64,000 nucleotides of DNA from Blastocladiella emersonii ATCC 22665. Lineage: Eukaryota; Blastocladiomycota; Blastocladiomycetes; Blastocladiales; Blastocladiaceae. The notes under the pieces are model-generated. The model had not been told where the DNA came from. It saw nothing but the letters and a program-made list of their open reading frames with translations, and searched no databases. The position numbers were made by a program, and so were the translations under genes. The stretch spans positions 1,984,001 through 2,048,000 of the forward strand of contig JANHCV010000002.1 in assembly GCA_025594325.1 (NCBI GenBank). The letters run 5' to 3'. This document shows positions 21,807-32,764 of this stretch, one piece after another (within the stretch, counting starts at the first letter, position 1; each line of letters starts with the position of its first letter).

Positions 21807-23561
21807 TCACCAGAACGCGCGGCTCGACATACTCACCCACTGCGCCGCGAGCGCGAGCCGGTCGCGCGGCGACCGCAGCGCGAGGAGCCGGAACTTGGCC
21901 ATGTCGTCGACGTCGAGCGTGCCAGCGATCCAGTACGCGAGCATCGCCGGGTCGTCGGGCGGGCCGTCGCCCGTGGCCCGCCGGACCGCGTCGCGGTGCT
22001 GCGGCGGGAGCGACTCGAGGAACGTGCGGTGCGCCGCCGCCAGCAGCGCTGTGAGATCCGCGACCGAGTCAAACGACGCCGTCGGCGGGAGGACTGCCGC
22101 CTCGGCGAACCGCCGCCGCATGCGCGCCGCGAGCTGCACGGCGGCCCCCGCGGGGACCGGGTCGGCCGCGGCCAAAAACTCTTCGTCGACCACGGTCTCG
22201 ACGTCCGCCGCCGCGTACCCGCCGTCTGCCACGTGTACCGTGTCGGGGACGATGCGGAAGGCAAACTCGCCGCGCGAGTCGATCAGGGCGCGGCCGTCGG
22301 GCAGGAACCGCACGTCGTCGACGCGCAGCATCGTGCCGAGCCCGACCATCCCACCGCGCGGGTGGTGCATGACGAGCCCAAACCGCCGCGACGCGCCGGG
22401 CGCCGTGACCCGACGCAGCATCAGGCGGTACCGCGGCTCGAACAGGTGGAACGGCGCGTGCTCGCCCGGCAGCGCCACGTTGCACACGAACAGCGGCACG
22501 TTGCGGTACACGGTTGGCGCGTCCAGGTCTGCGCCCTCCTCTTCCTCATTAACTGCAGCCGTCGCTGCCGTCGCGCCGCCCGCGTTCGCCGCGAGCTCAG
22601 CCTCAACGGCGGCCTTGCGCACCGCGAACTGCTCGGGGAACCCGCGCTTAAACACGCGCGCGAGCGCCGTGTTCGCCGGGTGCTGGTGGTACGCGAGGTA
22701 CGACCCGGGCAGCGGCGACCGGCACACGAAGCACCGGAACTCGCCGCGCTGCTCGGCCGCGTGGTCCAGCGTGCGCAGCAGGCACGAACGGCACCCCGTG
22801 TGCCCGCACGACGCGATCGTCACCGGGTCGTAGTACGGCTGGTAGCACAGCGGGCAGTCGAAGTGCGACTCGAAGTCGGACCACGCCGCGAGGGGGGTTT
22901 CGGTGGTGTCGGCGGGGGTAGGTGGGGAGGGGGCGTCGCGCGCATCGCTCGGCGCGGTCGTCGAGGCGGAAGATGGTGGACGGTCGCGGCGCGGCGAGCG
23001 GGACCGGGAGCGCGCGGTCGATGGCGAGTGCGACCGGCGCGTCGATGTCGGTGAGCGGGACCGCGAGCGCGTGCGGGATGTGCGCGATGGGGATGATGTG
23101 CGCGAGGACAGCGGCGGGACGTCGTCGGCCGTGGTTGCCGCCGAGTCGCAGCGCTCCTTCTCCTCGCGCGCAGCGGTCGAGACGGGCTCTGCTTCGCGCT
23201 CTTCCTCCTCCTCAACCGCCTGTGTCGCCGGCGAGGGACCAGCGAGCGCGGCGAGCTTGCCAACGATCTCGGTGAGCGTCACGTCGTTGCCGAGTCGGCT
23301 CGCGGGGCCAATGTGGCTGTGCGGCGAGGCGCCCGTGACGGGGCACACGAACGTCGGGCGAGAGCTGTCTGCGGGCGATGTCGGCGAGGTCGGCAGGTCT
23401 GCGAGACACGCGCGGTGCACCGACGCGCCGCACGGCAGCGTCACGAGCGTGCCGGCGAGCGGCTCGCTGCACGCGCCGCAGACGAGCGTAGCGAGGAGGG
23501 CGCGCGGCGACAGCGGGGCGGGGATGGTGTCGTTGTTCTTCTTGGATTCAGCTTTGTTCAT
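21807..23561 (-). CDS. RING finger and LON substrate-binding domain protein (LONRF-like, putative E3 ligase)
   Basis: This is a single-exon frame of 584 residues from ATG 23561. Residues 28-73 form a degenerate first zinc-binding module (CGAC...CGASVHRAC...CPV). Residues 120-235 are acidic and then Ser/Arg-rich, so probably disordered. Residues 236-281 are a C3HC4 RING (CPLCYQPYYDPVTIASCGH...CFVCR). About 355-575 is a LON N-terminal-type domain (NVPLFVCNVALPG, HLFEPRYRLMLRR, YGLVMHH-like FGLVMHHPRGG). This order matches LONRF-type proteins, presumed E3 ubiquitin ligases. The 3' end faces the Rab gene. The 5' end is divergent from MTD1 across 476 bp. Confidence 0.9.
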   Translation of the reverse strand: MNKAESKKNNDTIPAPLSPRALLATLVCGACSEPLAGTLVTLPCGASVHRACLADLPTSPTSPADSSRPTFVCPVTGASPHSHIGPASRLGNDVTLTEIVGKLAALAGPSPATQAVEEEEEREAEPVSTAAREEKERCDSAATTADDVPPLSSRTSSPSRTSRTRSRSRSPTSTRRSHSPSTARSRSRSPRRDRPPSSASTTAPSDARDAPSPPTPADTTETPLAAWSDFESHFDCPLCYQPYYDPVTIASCGHTGCRSCLLRTLDHAAEQRGEFRCFVCRSPLPGSYLAYHQHPANTALARVFKRGFPEQFAVRKAAVEAELAANAGGATAATAAVNEEEEGADLDAPTVYRNVPLFVCNVALPGEHAPFHLFEPRYRLMLRRVTAPGASRRFGLVMHHPRGGMVGLGTMLRVDDVRFLPDGRALIDSRGEFAFRIVPDTVHVADGGYAAADVETVVDEEFLAAADPVPAGAAVQLAARMRRRFAEAAVLPPTASFDSVADLTALLAAAHRTFLESLPPQHRDAVRRATGDGPPDDPAMLAYWIAGTLDVDDMAKFRLLALRSPRDRLALAAQWVSMSSRAFW

Positions 23562-24037
23562 GGTCGGTCAGATGCAAGTTGAGGAGGGATCGTTCTCCAA
23601 GGCGGGCGCGGCCCGTACTTGTACCCTCGGCGGGCCAGGCTCCCGACGGCCCCATCGTCCATGCGATTCCGCGCGCGTCGCCGCACATCCGCGCGGGGAT
23701 GACCACGAGGGCGGCGGAGCTGATTAAGCGGCGCGCCGATCGCCGCGAACAGCGCAACCGCATCGGCGCTCCTTTTTGCGGAAGAGGCGCCGCCACGCGC
23801 GCTGCGCCATCACGGTCGCGTGCGTGGCGCTCCGCGTGGCGTCCGATATCGCGCGACCCGGGATCCCCCGACGCGCCGAGCCGGGACCCGCCGGTGTCTC
23901 CCGGTCGGTCCCTTGCGCGCCGACTGTCTCCTCTCCCCACGTTGCCGATCCCGCCTCGGGTATAAGAGCAGTCGGTCGCCGCGCTCCAGCCCTCCCTCGT
24001 CCCCGCACATCACCATCGAAGCAACGTATCAACCATC
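23562..24037. promoter_or_regulatory. Divergent intergenic region between the LONRF-like gene and MTD1
   Basis: This GC-rich region of 476 bp must hold both promoters. A TATAAG box at 23961-23966 lies 77 bp before the MTD1 ATG. No equivalent box is obvious for the RING-LON gene. Confidence 0.5.
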
Positions 24038-24982
24038 ATGGCCTGCAAGACGCTCCTCGCCACCGGCATCGCGGCCAAGTTCAGCGACGAGGTCCGCGCG
24101 TCCGCCACGGGCCTGACGCCGACGCCGGTGCTTGTCGGGTTCCTCGCCAACACGGACCCGGCCGCGGCCACGTACGCCGAGTGGACGGCCAAGGCGTGCG
24201 CGGACGTCGGGATCGCCTTCGAGCTGCGCACGGTGGAGCGGACGGACCTCGAGGACGCGATCATGGCGGCGAACCGCGACCCCGCGGTCCACGGCATCAT
24301 GGTCTACTACCCGGTGTTCGGGCCCGCGCAGGACCAGTACCTGCAGAACATTGTCAGCCCCGCCAAGGACGTCGAGGGCCTCTGCCACACGTACCGGTAC
24401 AACATGTACCACAACGTGCGGTTCCTCGACGCGCCCGCGGACCGCAAGAAGTGCATCATCCCGTGCACGCCGCTCGCCGTCGTCAAGGTCCTCGAGCACC
24501 TGCACATCTACAACCCGATGCTGCCCTACGGCGGCCGCCTCTACGGCAAGACCATCGCCGTCGTCAACCGGTCCGAGGTCGTCGGCCGCCCGCTCGCGGC
24601 CCTGCTCGCCAACGACGGCGCCCGCGTGCTGTCGGTCGATATCGGGGACGTGCTCGAGTTCCACCGCGGCGACGGCCTCGAGCACAAGCAGCACATTGTC
24701 AAGGAGACCAAGCTGACGGCCGACGAGGCCCTCGCGCTCGCCGACGTGGTCATCACGGGCGTCCCGTCGCCCAAGTACAAGGTCAACGTCGACCTGCTCA
24801 AGCCGGGCGTCGTCGCCATCAACTTCTCCTCCGCCAAGAACTTTGACGCCCCCGCCATCAAGGCCCGCGCCTCGCTCTACGTGCCGTCCGTCGGCAAGGT
24901 CACGGTCGCCATGCTGCAGCGCAACCTCCTGCGCCTCTACCAGTACCAGCTCGACGACGCCAAGGCCGCCGCCTCTTCCTAA
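24038..24982 (+). CDS. MTD1: NAD-dependent 5,10-methylenetetrahydrofolate dehydrogenase
   Basis: The 314-residue, single-exon protein oxidises methylene-THF to methenyl-THF with NAD in cytosolic one-carbon metabolism. It matches yeast Mtd1 along its whole length: YNMYHNVRFLD, IIPCTPLAVVKVLE, the nucleotide-binding segment VVNRSEVVGRPLAALLANDGA, DVVITGVPS, INFSSAKNF, and LYVPSVGKVTVAMLQRNLLR near the end. The length is as in yeast (about 320). It is monofunctional, without cyclohydrolase or synthetase domains. The 3' end is convergent with INTS4, the two stop codons being 64 bp apart. Confidence 0.95.
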   Translation: MACKTLLATGIAAKFSDEVRASATGLTPTPVLVGFLANTDPAAATYAEWTAKACADVGIAFELRTVERTDLEDAIMAANRDPAVHGIMVYYPVFGPAQDQYLQNIVSPAKDVEGLCHTYRYNMYHNVRFLDAPADRKKCIIPCTPLAVVKVLEHLHIYNPMLPYGGRLYGKTIAVVNRSEVVGRPLAALLANDGARVLSVDIGDVLEFHRGDGLEHKQHIVKETKLTADEALALADVVITGVPSPKYKVNVDLLKPGVVAINFSSAKNFDAPAIKARASLYVPSVGKVTVAMLQRNLLRLYQYQLDDAKAAASS

Positions 24983-25045
24983 TCCATCATCATCCCTATA
25001 ACTTAGTTGCATCATCTGATATATATCACCTCGCTTTACCCTACC

Positions 25046-28000
25046 CTACCCATCCCGATCGAACCGCACCCACACCTCGACCTCGCGCGTCACTGGCACA
25101 AACCGCTCGGGGCTCACTGGCCACCCGACCGCGACCCGCACACACGACGCCGCCGTCCAGCACCGCGCGGGCACCCACACCTGGCCCGCCCACTCGGTCT
25201 CGGACACGCCTGCCACGCGCACGGGGAACGACTCGTACGCGCCGTCGGGCCACGTCACGCGGACCGCGAGCTCGCGAACATCCGGCCCCGCCGCGTCGTC
25301 GCTCGCCGAACCCGTCAGCCGTACGGGCAGACGAAGCGGGAACCGCGACAGCACGCGGTGCGGGTTCCCCGGCCCCGCTGCACGTGCGGCGCTGCCGGAA
25401 AGCGGGACCTCGAGCGACCAGAACCGCCGCGTCACGTACACGCGCGCCGGGTCCGGCTGCACGAGCGCGATTGCCGCGCGGACGCGTGCTGCGGGTGACG
25501 ACGCGGCGGGCGTGGCCCAGATCTGTTGCCACGCGGACGGCGGCTCGTCGGCGGCGACAGGCTCGGATTTGACGGCGGCGGCAGCGGCGACGGGGCCCAG
25601 CGCGGGCGATGTCGGCGCGCTCGTGACGCGGCGCCGTGAGCGGGAGCGGGAGCGCGACTGCGACCCGCGCCGCGTCTGGCTGCGCCGCCGGCGCACGTTG
25701 GTGATGTTCCCGTTGTTAGAGTCTGAGTCGGGACCCGTGGCGTCGTCGAGCTCGACCGAGTAACGGTGCGCGAGGATCAGCGCCAGGTCCGCGGTCTGCG
25801 CGGTGTCGCCGTCGGCGTGCGCGAGCAGGTACGCGGCCAGGTCGAGGAGAAGGCGGAGCAGGGCGGGGTGGGATTCGGGTGGACCGCTACACAAAATGAG
25901 GGTGAGTTGGGAGCTGCGAGGGAGGAATGCGGAGAAGAGCACGTACCACGCCTCCTTGAGCGCGCCGATCTCAGCCTCGACGCCCGCCATATCGACGCTG
26001 GCGGCGTCCTCGGCCGTCGCTACCTGGAGCACCTGCGCGAGGTACTGGCTGACGGTCGCCGCGACCGACGTATCCCCACCATCTTCCTCCTCTACAGCGC
26101 GTGGCGAACCACCGCGCATCTCGGTCCGCCCGCGCGCCACCGACACCGTCGGCCCGCCCACGAGCTCGCCGGGTCCCGGGTCGGGCACCGCGCCCGGGTA
26201 CGCGTGGTGGATGTACGCGATCTGGCGGCGCACGAACAGCGGCAGCGTCGCGTGCAGCGCGGGCCGCAGGCGCGCCGCGTTCCACACGAGCGCGACCTTC
26301 GCAATGTGCTGGATGTCCTGCACGCGGTTCTCGGAGCACACGAAGCGCGGGTCGAGCTTCATGATGTGATTGGTCTCGGTCGCTATATGGTCGCGGCGGA
26401 GAGTCAGTGTTGTCGTCGAGGAGCGAGCGGAGGGGAGAGTGAGGGCGTACCGACGAGGTCCGTGTTCTGCTCAGCGACGCGGCGGAGACACGTCAGGACA
26501 GCAACGTGGTCCTGCGGGAACTGGTCGAGGTTACGGCGCAGCGCACGCACCAGCGCGCTCAGCGCGAGCGGCGCGGCGCACACGATGTTCGCGAGGAACG
26601 CGTACAGGTCGTGCCGGATCGCGGGCGACGCGTCGTGGAAGATTTCGGACGCGTCCTCGAGGTCGTGGTGCGTGAGCGTGACGGGGCCCGCGCCCGCGAT
26701 CGTGTTGAGCACCTGCAGCGCGTGCGCGCGGATCGACGGCACCTCGTCGTTCGTCATGTCGATGAGAAAGTACACGGCCGACTCGGCGAACGCGCGGTGC
26801 GTCGCGCTCAGCGCCGCGATCGCGTCGAGCGCCGCACGGCGCACCTCGGCGTACTCATCCTCCATGGCGTGCACGAACGCGCCCGCGTACGGCTCCCACT
26901 CGGGCGATAGGTGCGCGTCGCGGCCGTCGCGGTGACGCGAGGATTTCGATGGGCGGTCCGAGGTCGAGGAGGAGGTACTGGCGAGCGCTTTCTTGGACAG
27001 CGTCTGCAGCAGGAGCGCCGGCGTGATGCGCTCGAACTGGCCGAGCTCGGTCGTTGCCTACGCGGAGAAGCGGTGTGAGAGCGGTTCGCGGAAGAGAGGG
27101 AAGCCGACGTTGCGTACCGCGCATCGAGTCGCGATGATCGGGTCGTAGACGAGCTCCGCGACACGCATGAACGCGTCGTCGGCCATGGTCGCGGCCGCCG
27201 CGCCCTGGGACGCGCTCGCTTGCGACGGCGCGAGATGGGCGGGATGAGAGGGGTACATGTTGGCCATGATTCTACCCGTGTGACCGATGTAAGCGTCGCC
27301 GAGTCGAAGCGGAAAGAAACAAGGCCGTACCGAGCGAGGTGCGCGGCGATCTGGCGGACACTCGGCGCGGGATCAGCGAGACGCGTCACGATCCATGGGT
27401 ATAGCGAAGGGTCGAGGCTGCGGATCCCGCGAATGTGGTGCAGGTTAAGCAGGGCCTGGAGCGCCGTCTACCAAGTGCCGTCGCAACGTGCGGAACGTAA
27501 GCCGCCGTCCGCCCAAAAGTCGGCACCGAAAAAGTGTGAAAGCCGTACCTCGCGAACAAGGTCGACGGGATGGTACACGTAGCACTTGGCGACGTGCTGG
27601 AGCGCCAGCGGCGCCGCGTACTCGGGCGCGAGTCCGCCGCCCACGCTCTTCACGAGAACAATGTCGTCGCTGGCGGCGGCAGCGGCGGCGGCAGCGGCGG
27701 CGGCGGCGTAGAGCGAGTTGGAATAGCTCACGTCGTCGGAATCGGACGCCGAGTTCACTGACAGCGCGACTAGCCGCTCACAAAGCTCGCGCGCCGAGGC
27801 CGCGCTCGCGAGCGAGACCTGAAGCCGGCGCACCTCGGCGCTCGCCTCGTCGCTCACCGCGTCGGCACCCACGACGGGCGAAAACGGCCACGTCGCGGTT
27901 ACCTGGGCCACGGGCGACCCGCTTCGCGAGGGGGCGGGCGGGGTGCCGGAAACACTGCGAGTCGACGCGCGCATCTCGGCGACGGCGCTGCCCGGCCGCG

Positions 28001-28703
28001 CGCGCTTCGAGTCGGGCAACGAGCCGGCGCTGTCGTTGCTCGAGGGCCGCTTGCGCGGCGCGGGTTTTTGCTGGTTTGAGCTATTTTGTCTCTGGTTTTG
28101 CTGTTGCTGAGGGGGCAGTTGTTGTTGCTGCGACTTGGACTGCGACTGCGATTGAGAGGGCCGCCGTTGAAGCTGTTGCTGCTGCTTGGGCTGCTGTCGC
28201 GGCTGCGCTTGTGCAGAAAGATCCGAAGGCCGCTGCCTTGGACTCTCACCGTCGCGCGCCGAGTGCGGCGGAGTGGCGATCGACGCCGAGCCGGGGCGAG
28301 AAGGAAGCGCGGCGGCCGATCGAGAAGCCGCATCAACGCCGGAAGCCGACCTTTGGCTCCGCTGCTGACCGCGTAGAGGCGGCTCAACGGTCGCGGTCGC
28401 GGCAACGGCGACAAGGCCGCCGCCGGCCGCGGGATCAGAAAGCAAGTCGACGCTGGCCCTCCGCACGCGGATGCCGGGGTGCTTCGCGGCAGCGGCGGCA
28501 GCGGAGGGAGCGGAAGCGGAAGGGTGGCCGGTGCTGAGCGAGCGGGCGGGCGGCGCCGGGGGCGACGGGCCCTTGCTGCCGGGCGCGGGCGCGGGCGGGC
28601 GCAACCTCGGATCCATGGGAGTGCGTGCGTCGGGAGCGGGTGGGTCGATACGTTGCAGCGAGTCGGGGGACGTGGTCATCATCGTGTGGAGGCCCTCGCC
28701 CAT
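25046..28703 (-). CDS. INTS4: Integrator complex subunit 4 homologue (HEAT-repeat scaffold)
   Basis: Inferred exons are 28703-27549, 27467-27331, 27271-27118, 27057-26451, 26382-25947 and 25886-25046. Introns are 59-81 bp, five with GTACG donors and all with TAG acceptors, and the frame is kept throughout (about 1,109 residues). The last intron (25946-25887) is a multiple of three and could be retained. Residues 1-385 are largely disordered, Ser/Pro/Gln-rich, with a Gln-rich tract. The centre matches INTS4 closely: GAFVHAMEDEYAEVRRAALDA, AFAESAVYFLIDMTNDEVPS, then LDPRFVCSENRVQDIQHIAKV. The C-terminal third has a beta-rich segment like that of human INTS4. In animals INTS4 with INTS9 and INTS11 forms the RNA-cleavage module of Integrator. 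It is divergent from RTF1. Confidence 0.85.
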
Positions 28704-28983
28704 GGGATCGCCAAGGTTCGCGACCCGCGCCCGCCGCCACGCGCGCGACCGACCGGCGGCGCGGGAAGACGAGAGCGCGGCGCGCGGTCACCGTGAGACA
28801 CGTGTGCGCCGTCTTCGCGATATCGCGACTCGACGATGCGCGAGCGAACGATGCATCCGCCCTCTCCTTCGCTCGCCTGCAACGACGACGACGGCATCGA
28901 CCACGACCACGAAGCGGCGCACTCGCCCTCCCACTCTCCCCCGCACTCGCTGCATTCGCCTGAGACACGCCCTCCCGCCCGCC
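28704..28983. promoter_or_regulatory. Shared 280-bp divergent promoter, INTS4 / RTF1
   Basis: The only DNA between the two start codons. It is GC-rich at the INTS4 side and CT/CA-rich just before the RTF1 ATG. I see no TATA box, so a TATA-less bidirectional promoter is likely. Confidence 0.5.
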
Positions 28984-31060
28984 ATGGCCGACATGTATCC
29001 CGAGGACGACCTGTCCAACGCCATCCTCGCCATGGTCGACGGCGGCGGGTCGCCCGCGCGCGGCGCCGACGACGGGTACCGCGGCTCGGGGTCCTCGGGC
29101 CACCGCAAGGCCAGCCGCCGCGCGCACAGCGACGAGGACGACGACAACGACGACGACGACGCGGACGGCGCCGGCCACCGCAGCAGCCGGCGCGGCCGCG
29201 CATCGCGCCGCCACTACGACGACGATGACGACGACAGCGAGTCGGACCGCGGCGCGCCCCGCGGCGGCGGCGGCAACGAGGACGACGAGGTCGATACGTG
29301 GGGCCCGGACCTCATCGGCAACTCGCGCGACCGCGAGTGGCTCGAGTCGCTGCCGATGCTCGAGCGCGAGCGCATCCTGTCGGACCGCGCCGACAAGCGC
29401 CAGGCCGTCGAGGAGCGCCGCCAGCTGCAGAACAAGCTGCGCGAGCTGAACCGGCACTCTGGCGGCGACGCGGCGTCCGCCGGCAGTGGCAGCGACACGC
29501 GCCCCGACAAGAAGCGCCGCCTCGAGGCCCTCGTCGACAAGCGCGACGAGAAGCGGCGACGCAAGGGCGACGGCTCGGGCTCGTCCGACTCGCGCCGCCG
29601 CAAGCGCCAGTACGACGACGACTCGGACAGCGAGTACGACGACGGCCCGCGCGCCCGCAAGCCCGCCGCCAACGACGACTCGGACGACGACAACGGCGGC
29701 CGGTACGCGTGCGGCCGCGCGAGCTATGACTCGGACGACGAGCCCGACCGCCGCGACCGCCGCGCCGGGTCCGGTCGCCGCAGCCGCTCCCGCAGCCCCG
29801 AGTGGAGCCGCCGCCGCTCGCCGCCGCCCCGCAACCTCGACTCGAGCCCCGACACCCGCCGCCGTTCCCCCGCGCGCGCACCCGCGGTCCCCTTCACGCT
29901 CGCCGAGGCGCGCGGCATGCAGCTCACGCGGAATCACGTTGAGACGTGGTGCTACGCGACCTTCTTCGAGGAGCTCGCGCAAGGTACTCGTTCTCGCGCA
30001 TCCGCGTGGTGTTCGGATCCGCTGACACCTCGACTCCTGCGTGTAGACACGCTCGTCCGCGTCCGTGTCGGCGACCAGGGCGGCGTGCCCGTGTACCGCA
30101 TCGGACAAGTCGTGGGTACGGTGTACTCTTGATGACCCGCCGCACGAACGAATTCGGCTGACGCTCAACCGCGTGATCGCAGACGTGTCCAAGTACAAGC
30201 GCATCTACACGATCCAGAGCGTCAAGACCAACAAGGCCTTCAGCCTCAAGCACGGCCAGGCCGAGCGCACCTTCCTCGCCGACGTCTTCTCCAACCAGCC
30301 CTTCACCGAGGTATGCTCGCTCACTGTTTCGCCAGTCGACTGAGCTCTCCGCTCACGACCCATCACTCGACCGTAGAACGAGTTTGAGCGGTGGCGCCTG
30401 ACCTGCGAGAACGAGTCGACGCCCCTCCCAACACACGAGACCGCCGCGGCCAAGAAGAAGGCGATCGCGACCGCCACCGCGTACATCTTCAGCGACGCCG
30501 AGGTGCGCGCCATGCTCAAGGCCCGCTCCGAGGTTGGCGCCGCCCCGCGCAACGTCGTGAACGAGAAGGCCGAGTTGCTGCGCAAGCGCGACGCGGCCAT
30601 GAGCTCGGGCGACACCGAGGCGCTCGCCGAGATTGAGGCCAAGCTCGCGGCGCTCCAGGAGATGCTCGAGGCCCGTACCGCTGCTGCTGGCGCGGTCGGC
30701 GGAGCCGCCATGGCCAACAAGCGCAACGTCAAGGGCGCTGCGCGAGCGTACACGGGCGCGCCCATTATCAAGTTCGCGCCCGCCGCGGTCACGGCTGCGG
30801 CCATGCAGCGCAACACGGCGGCGAGTCTCGTCGCGCTTGGTCGCGTCGACACGTACGCTTTCTCAACGCGGTACTCGACTGCTGCATGAAACTGACCACA
30901 CCTCGCTGCACCGTGTAGCCTTCAGGACTCGCTCGCGCCCAACGCGTACCTCCCGTCGCAGTCCATCGACGCGGACGAACCGGCCGACACGGGCATGTCC
31001 GTGCACGACCTCTTCGCGTCTGGACCGAAGCTCGACATTGACATTGACATTGACATCTGA
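28984..31060 (+). CDS. RTF1: RTF1, Paf1-complex subunit with Plus3 domain
   Basis: Exons are 28984-29983, 30047-30115, 30183-30310, 30377-30852 and 30919-31060, giving 604 residues. Introns are 63-67 bp. Residues 1-300 are acidic and then Arg/Ser/Asp-rich, as in other Rtf1 proteins, with the conserved LIGNSRDREWLESLPMLERE segment. From about 310 comes the Plus3 domain, spread over exons 1-4: MQLTRNHVETWCY, VPVYRIGQVVDVSKYKR, FSLKHGQAERTF, VFSNQPFTE and NEFERW. Then follow the Lys/Ala coiled-coil tail and an acidic end (LDIDIDIDI). Rtf1 binds the phosphorylated Spt5 repeat region and promotes H2B ubiquitylation during elongation. The domain assembles only with the introns removed, which supports the exon calls. 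Confidence 0.92.
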
Positions 31061-31835
31061 GCCGTCGCGGCGGCTTACCGAACCCGTGCGAGTCTCCGCT
31101 GCGTGCTCGGAAGTAAACTTTTTCGTATCCCTTAAATGTATCTGGCACGCTTCCGATAGACCTTGCTCGAGTTGACCATCGGGGGAGGGGCGGGTTGAGC
31201 AACTGTGAGACGTCCTTCGCGTGAAGGATCGTGCGACTGGTCGACGGCGATCATGTCGCACCTCGCGACGTTCACATCCACCTATGCCGTGATGCGCATC
31301 GCGACTCAGCAGAGGATGACGTCGCTCGAGCATCGCCGATGATCGCAGCGCGACCATCGCGCGGCGCGCATCGCCCCCGCCTCCCCCACCGCTTCACGTC
31401 GCTCACGCGTCGAAGACAACGGGTGGCTCTCTCTCGACTCGAGTCGGCTCGCCACGGCTGGGCGTAGCACTTGGCAAGGCCGCTGCGCCCGCTCGGCCAT
31501 GGATCCGCGACGCTGCGCCCCGGCTGGTCGGCGTGGCTCAGCTCGCGCAGCGCGCTGCGCCACCTCGCCGACCGCCCGCTTTTGCACTCCCCCCGCACCC
31601 GACTGCCTGTGCCCATGAGTGGCGCGGTGCGGCGCGGCCTTCCACGACGGTTCCACTGCGTCGCGCCGCCGCCATGAAACTGTTTCGCGCGCGTGGCTCT
31701 TGTCCTCAGTTTCAGCTAGTCGTTGCGACGCGATGCGGCTACGCTTGGGTCGTCGCCACGGCGACTGCGTGGGGCGCGGGCGTGCGCAGCGGTTGCTGAC
31801 GACCATGGTCGCGACGGGGGAGGACCGACGAGGAG

Positions 31836-31841
31836 TATAAG
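31836..31841 (+). promoter_or_regulatory. TATA box, right Egh16-like gene
   Basis: TATAAG 171 bp before the ATG, identical to the left arm. Confidence 0.55.
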
Positions 31842-32006
31842 ACGGGAGCGTGTCCCTGCCCATCCCTTCGTTCCGCTCATCACCCTCAACATCCTCCTTC
31901 TACACTCAAAGACCTCAAGCGAGCAGCGCTCCTTGTTCCATCAACCATCACCAAGACGCCGGCCGTCCCTGCACATACACACGCCCTCTCTCCACGACAA
32001 ATCAAG

Positions 32007-32762
32007 ATGCAGACCTCGTCCTCGCTCGCCCTCCTCGTCTCGCTCATCGTCGCGCTGGCCGCGCTCTCGCCCGCCATCACCTCGGTCCACGCGCACGGCG
32101 CCATCGTCGGCGCCAAGGGCCTCAACAACATCCAGGGCAAGGCGATCGGCGTGCTCGACAACACGCCGCGCACGGGCACCCGCGCCAACCCGTTCCAGCG
32201 CGACTCGTCCATCATCCGTGACCGCGACATCCGGTCGGGCCGGTCGGGTCCGTGCGGCCGCACCATCGCCGGCGGCAACAACAACATCCAGCGCGGCATG
32301 GCCGCCATCAAGCAGCAGATGGGCGGCCTCCCCATGATCGCGCCCGGCCAGCCCCTGACGCTGACTGTGCACCAGGTCAACGCCGACGGCGCGGGGCCAT
32401 ACACGTGCGAGCTGTCGCAGTCGGCCTCGGGCCGCGACTTCCAGCGCATCCAGGTCACGCAGAACTTGCCGGGTCGCCGCGGGCTCAACGGCCGCACCAA
32501 CAAGACGCCGCAGCCGCTCACCGTCATGATCCCGCAGAACGCCCAGTGCACGGGCGGCGCTGACGGGAACGCGTGCATCGTCCGCTGCCGCAACCCCGCC
32601 GCGGCGGGGCCGTTTGGCGGGTGCGTGCCTGTCATGATGGAGCGCAACAACGGCAACGGGAACAACGACAACGGCAACGATAACGCGAACAACAACGGTA
32701 ACGCGAACGGCAACAACAACAACGCGGGCGATGCCAACAACGATGCGGGCGCTGCGCAGTAA
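32007..32762 (+). CDS. Egh16-like secreted protein, right copy
   Basis: The predicted protein is identical to the left copy (251 residues: signal peptide, mature HGAIVGAKG start, Egh16-like Cys pattern, Asn/Gly tail). It reads toward the right array. The 3' UTR differs from the left copy by several substitutions and indels starting 3 bp after the stop, although the next 80 bp remain alignable. The pair is therefore probably an older duplication whose CDS and upstream region were homogenised later. Confidence 0.85.
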   Translation: MQTSSSLALLVSLIVALAALSPAITSVHAHGAIVGAKGLNNIQGKAIGVLDNTPRTGTRANPFQRDSSIIRDRDIRSGRSGPCGRTIAGGNNNIQRGMAAIKQQMGGLPMIAPGQPLTLTVHQVNADGAGPYTCELSQSASGRDFQRIQVTQNLPGRRGLNGRTNKTPQPLTVMIPQNAQCTGGADGNACIVRCRNPAAAGPFGGCVPVMMERNNGNGNNDNGNDNANNNGNANGNNNNAGDANNDAGAAQ

Positions 32763-32764
32763 GC

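Larger units (their letters stand above)
31264..32764. repeat. Right arm of the 1.5-kb inverted repeat
   Basis: Mirror of 18,367-19,867. It begins about 200 bp after the RTF1 stop codon and contains the Egh16-like promoter and CDS. The spacer between the arms is 11.4 kb and holds all the conserved genes. Confidence 0.95.

Noticed and set aside
21324..23054. 576-codon plus-strand frame opposite the RING-LON gene and Rab intron
   Set aside because: Antisense shadow with Arg-rich composition. The opposite strand carries RING and LON motifs.
24029..25015. Minus-strand frame opposite MTD1
   Set aside because: Shadow: Asp/Val/Gly-rich, no motif, while the plus strand matches Mtd1 end to end.
25887..25946. 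Treating the last INTS4 segment as one exon
   Set aside because: The 60-bp stretch is a multiple of three and open, but it begins GTACGT, ends TGTAG and has intron length, so I prefer splicing. Intron retention remains possible.
28435..30204. 589-codon minus-strand frame opposite RTF1
   Set aside because: It is the antisense shadow of GC-rich RTF1 codons. RTF1 has full Plus3 motifs across four introns; the shadow is Arg/Ala/Val-rich with no domain.
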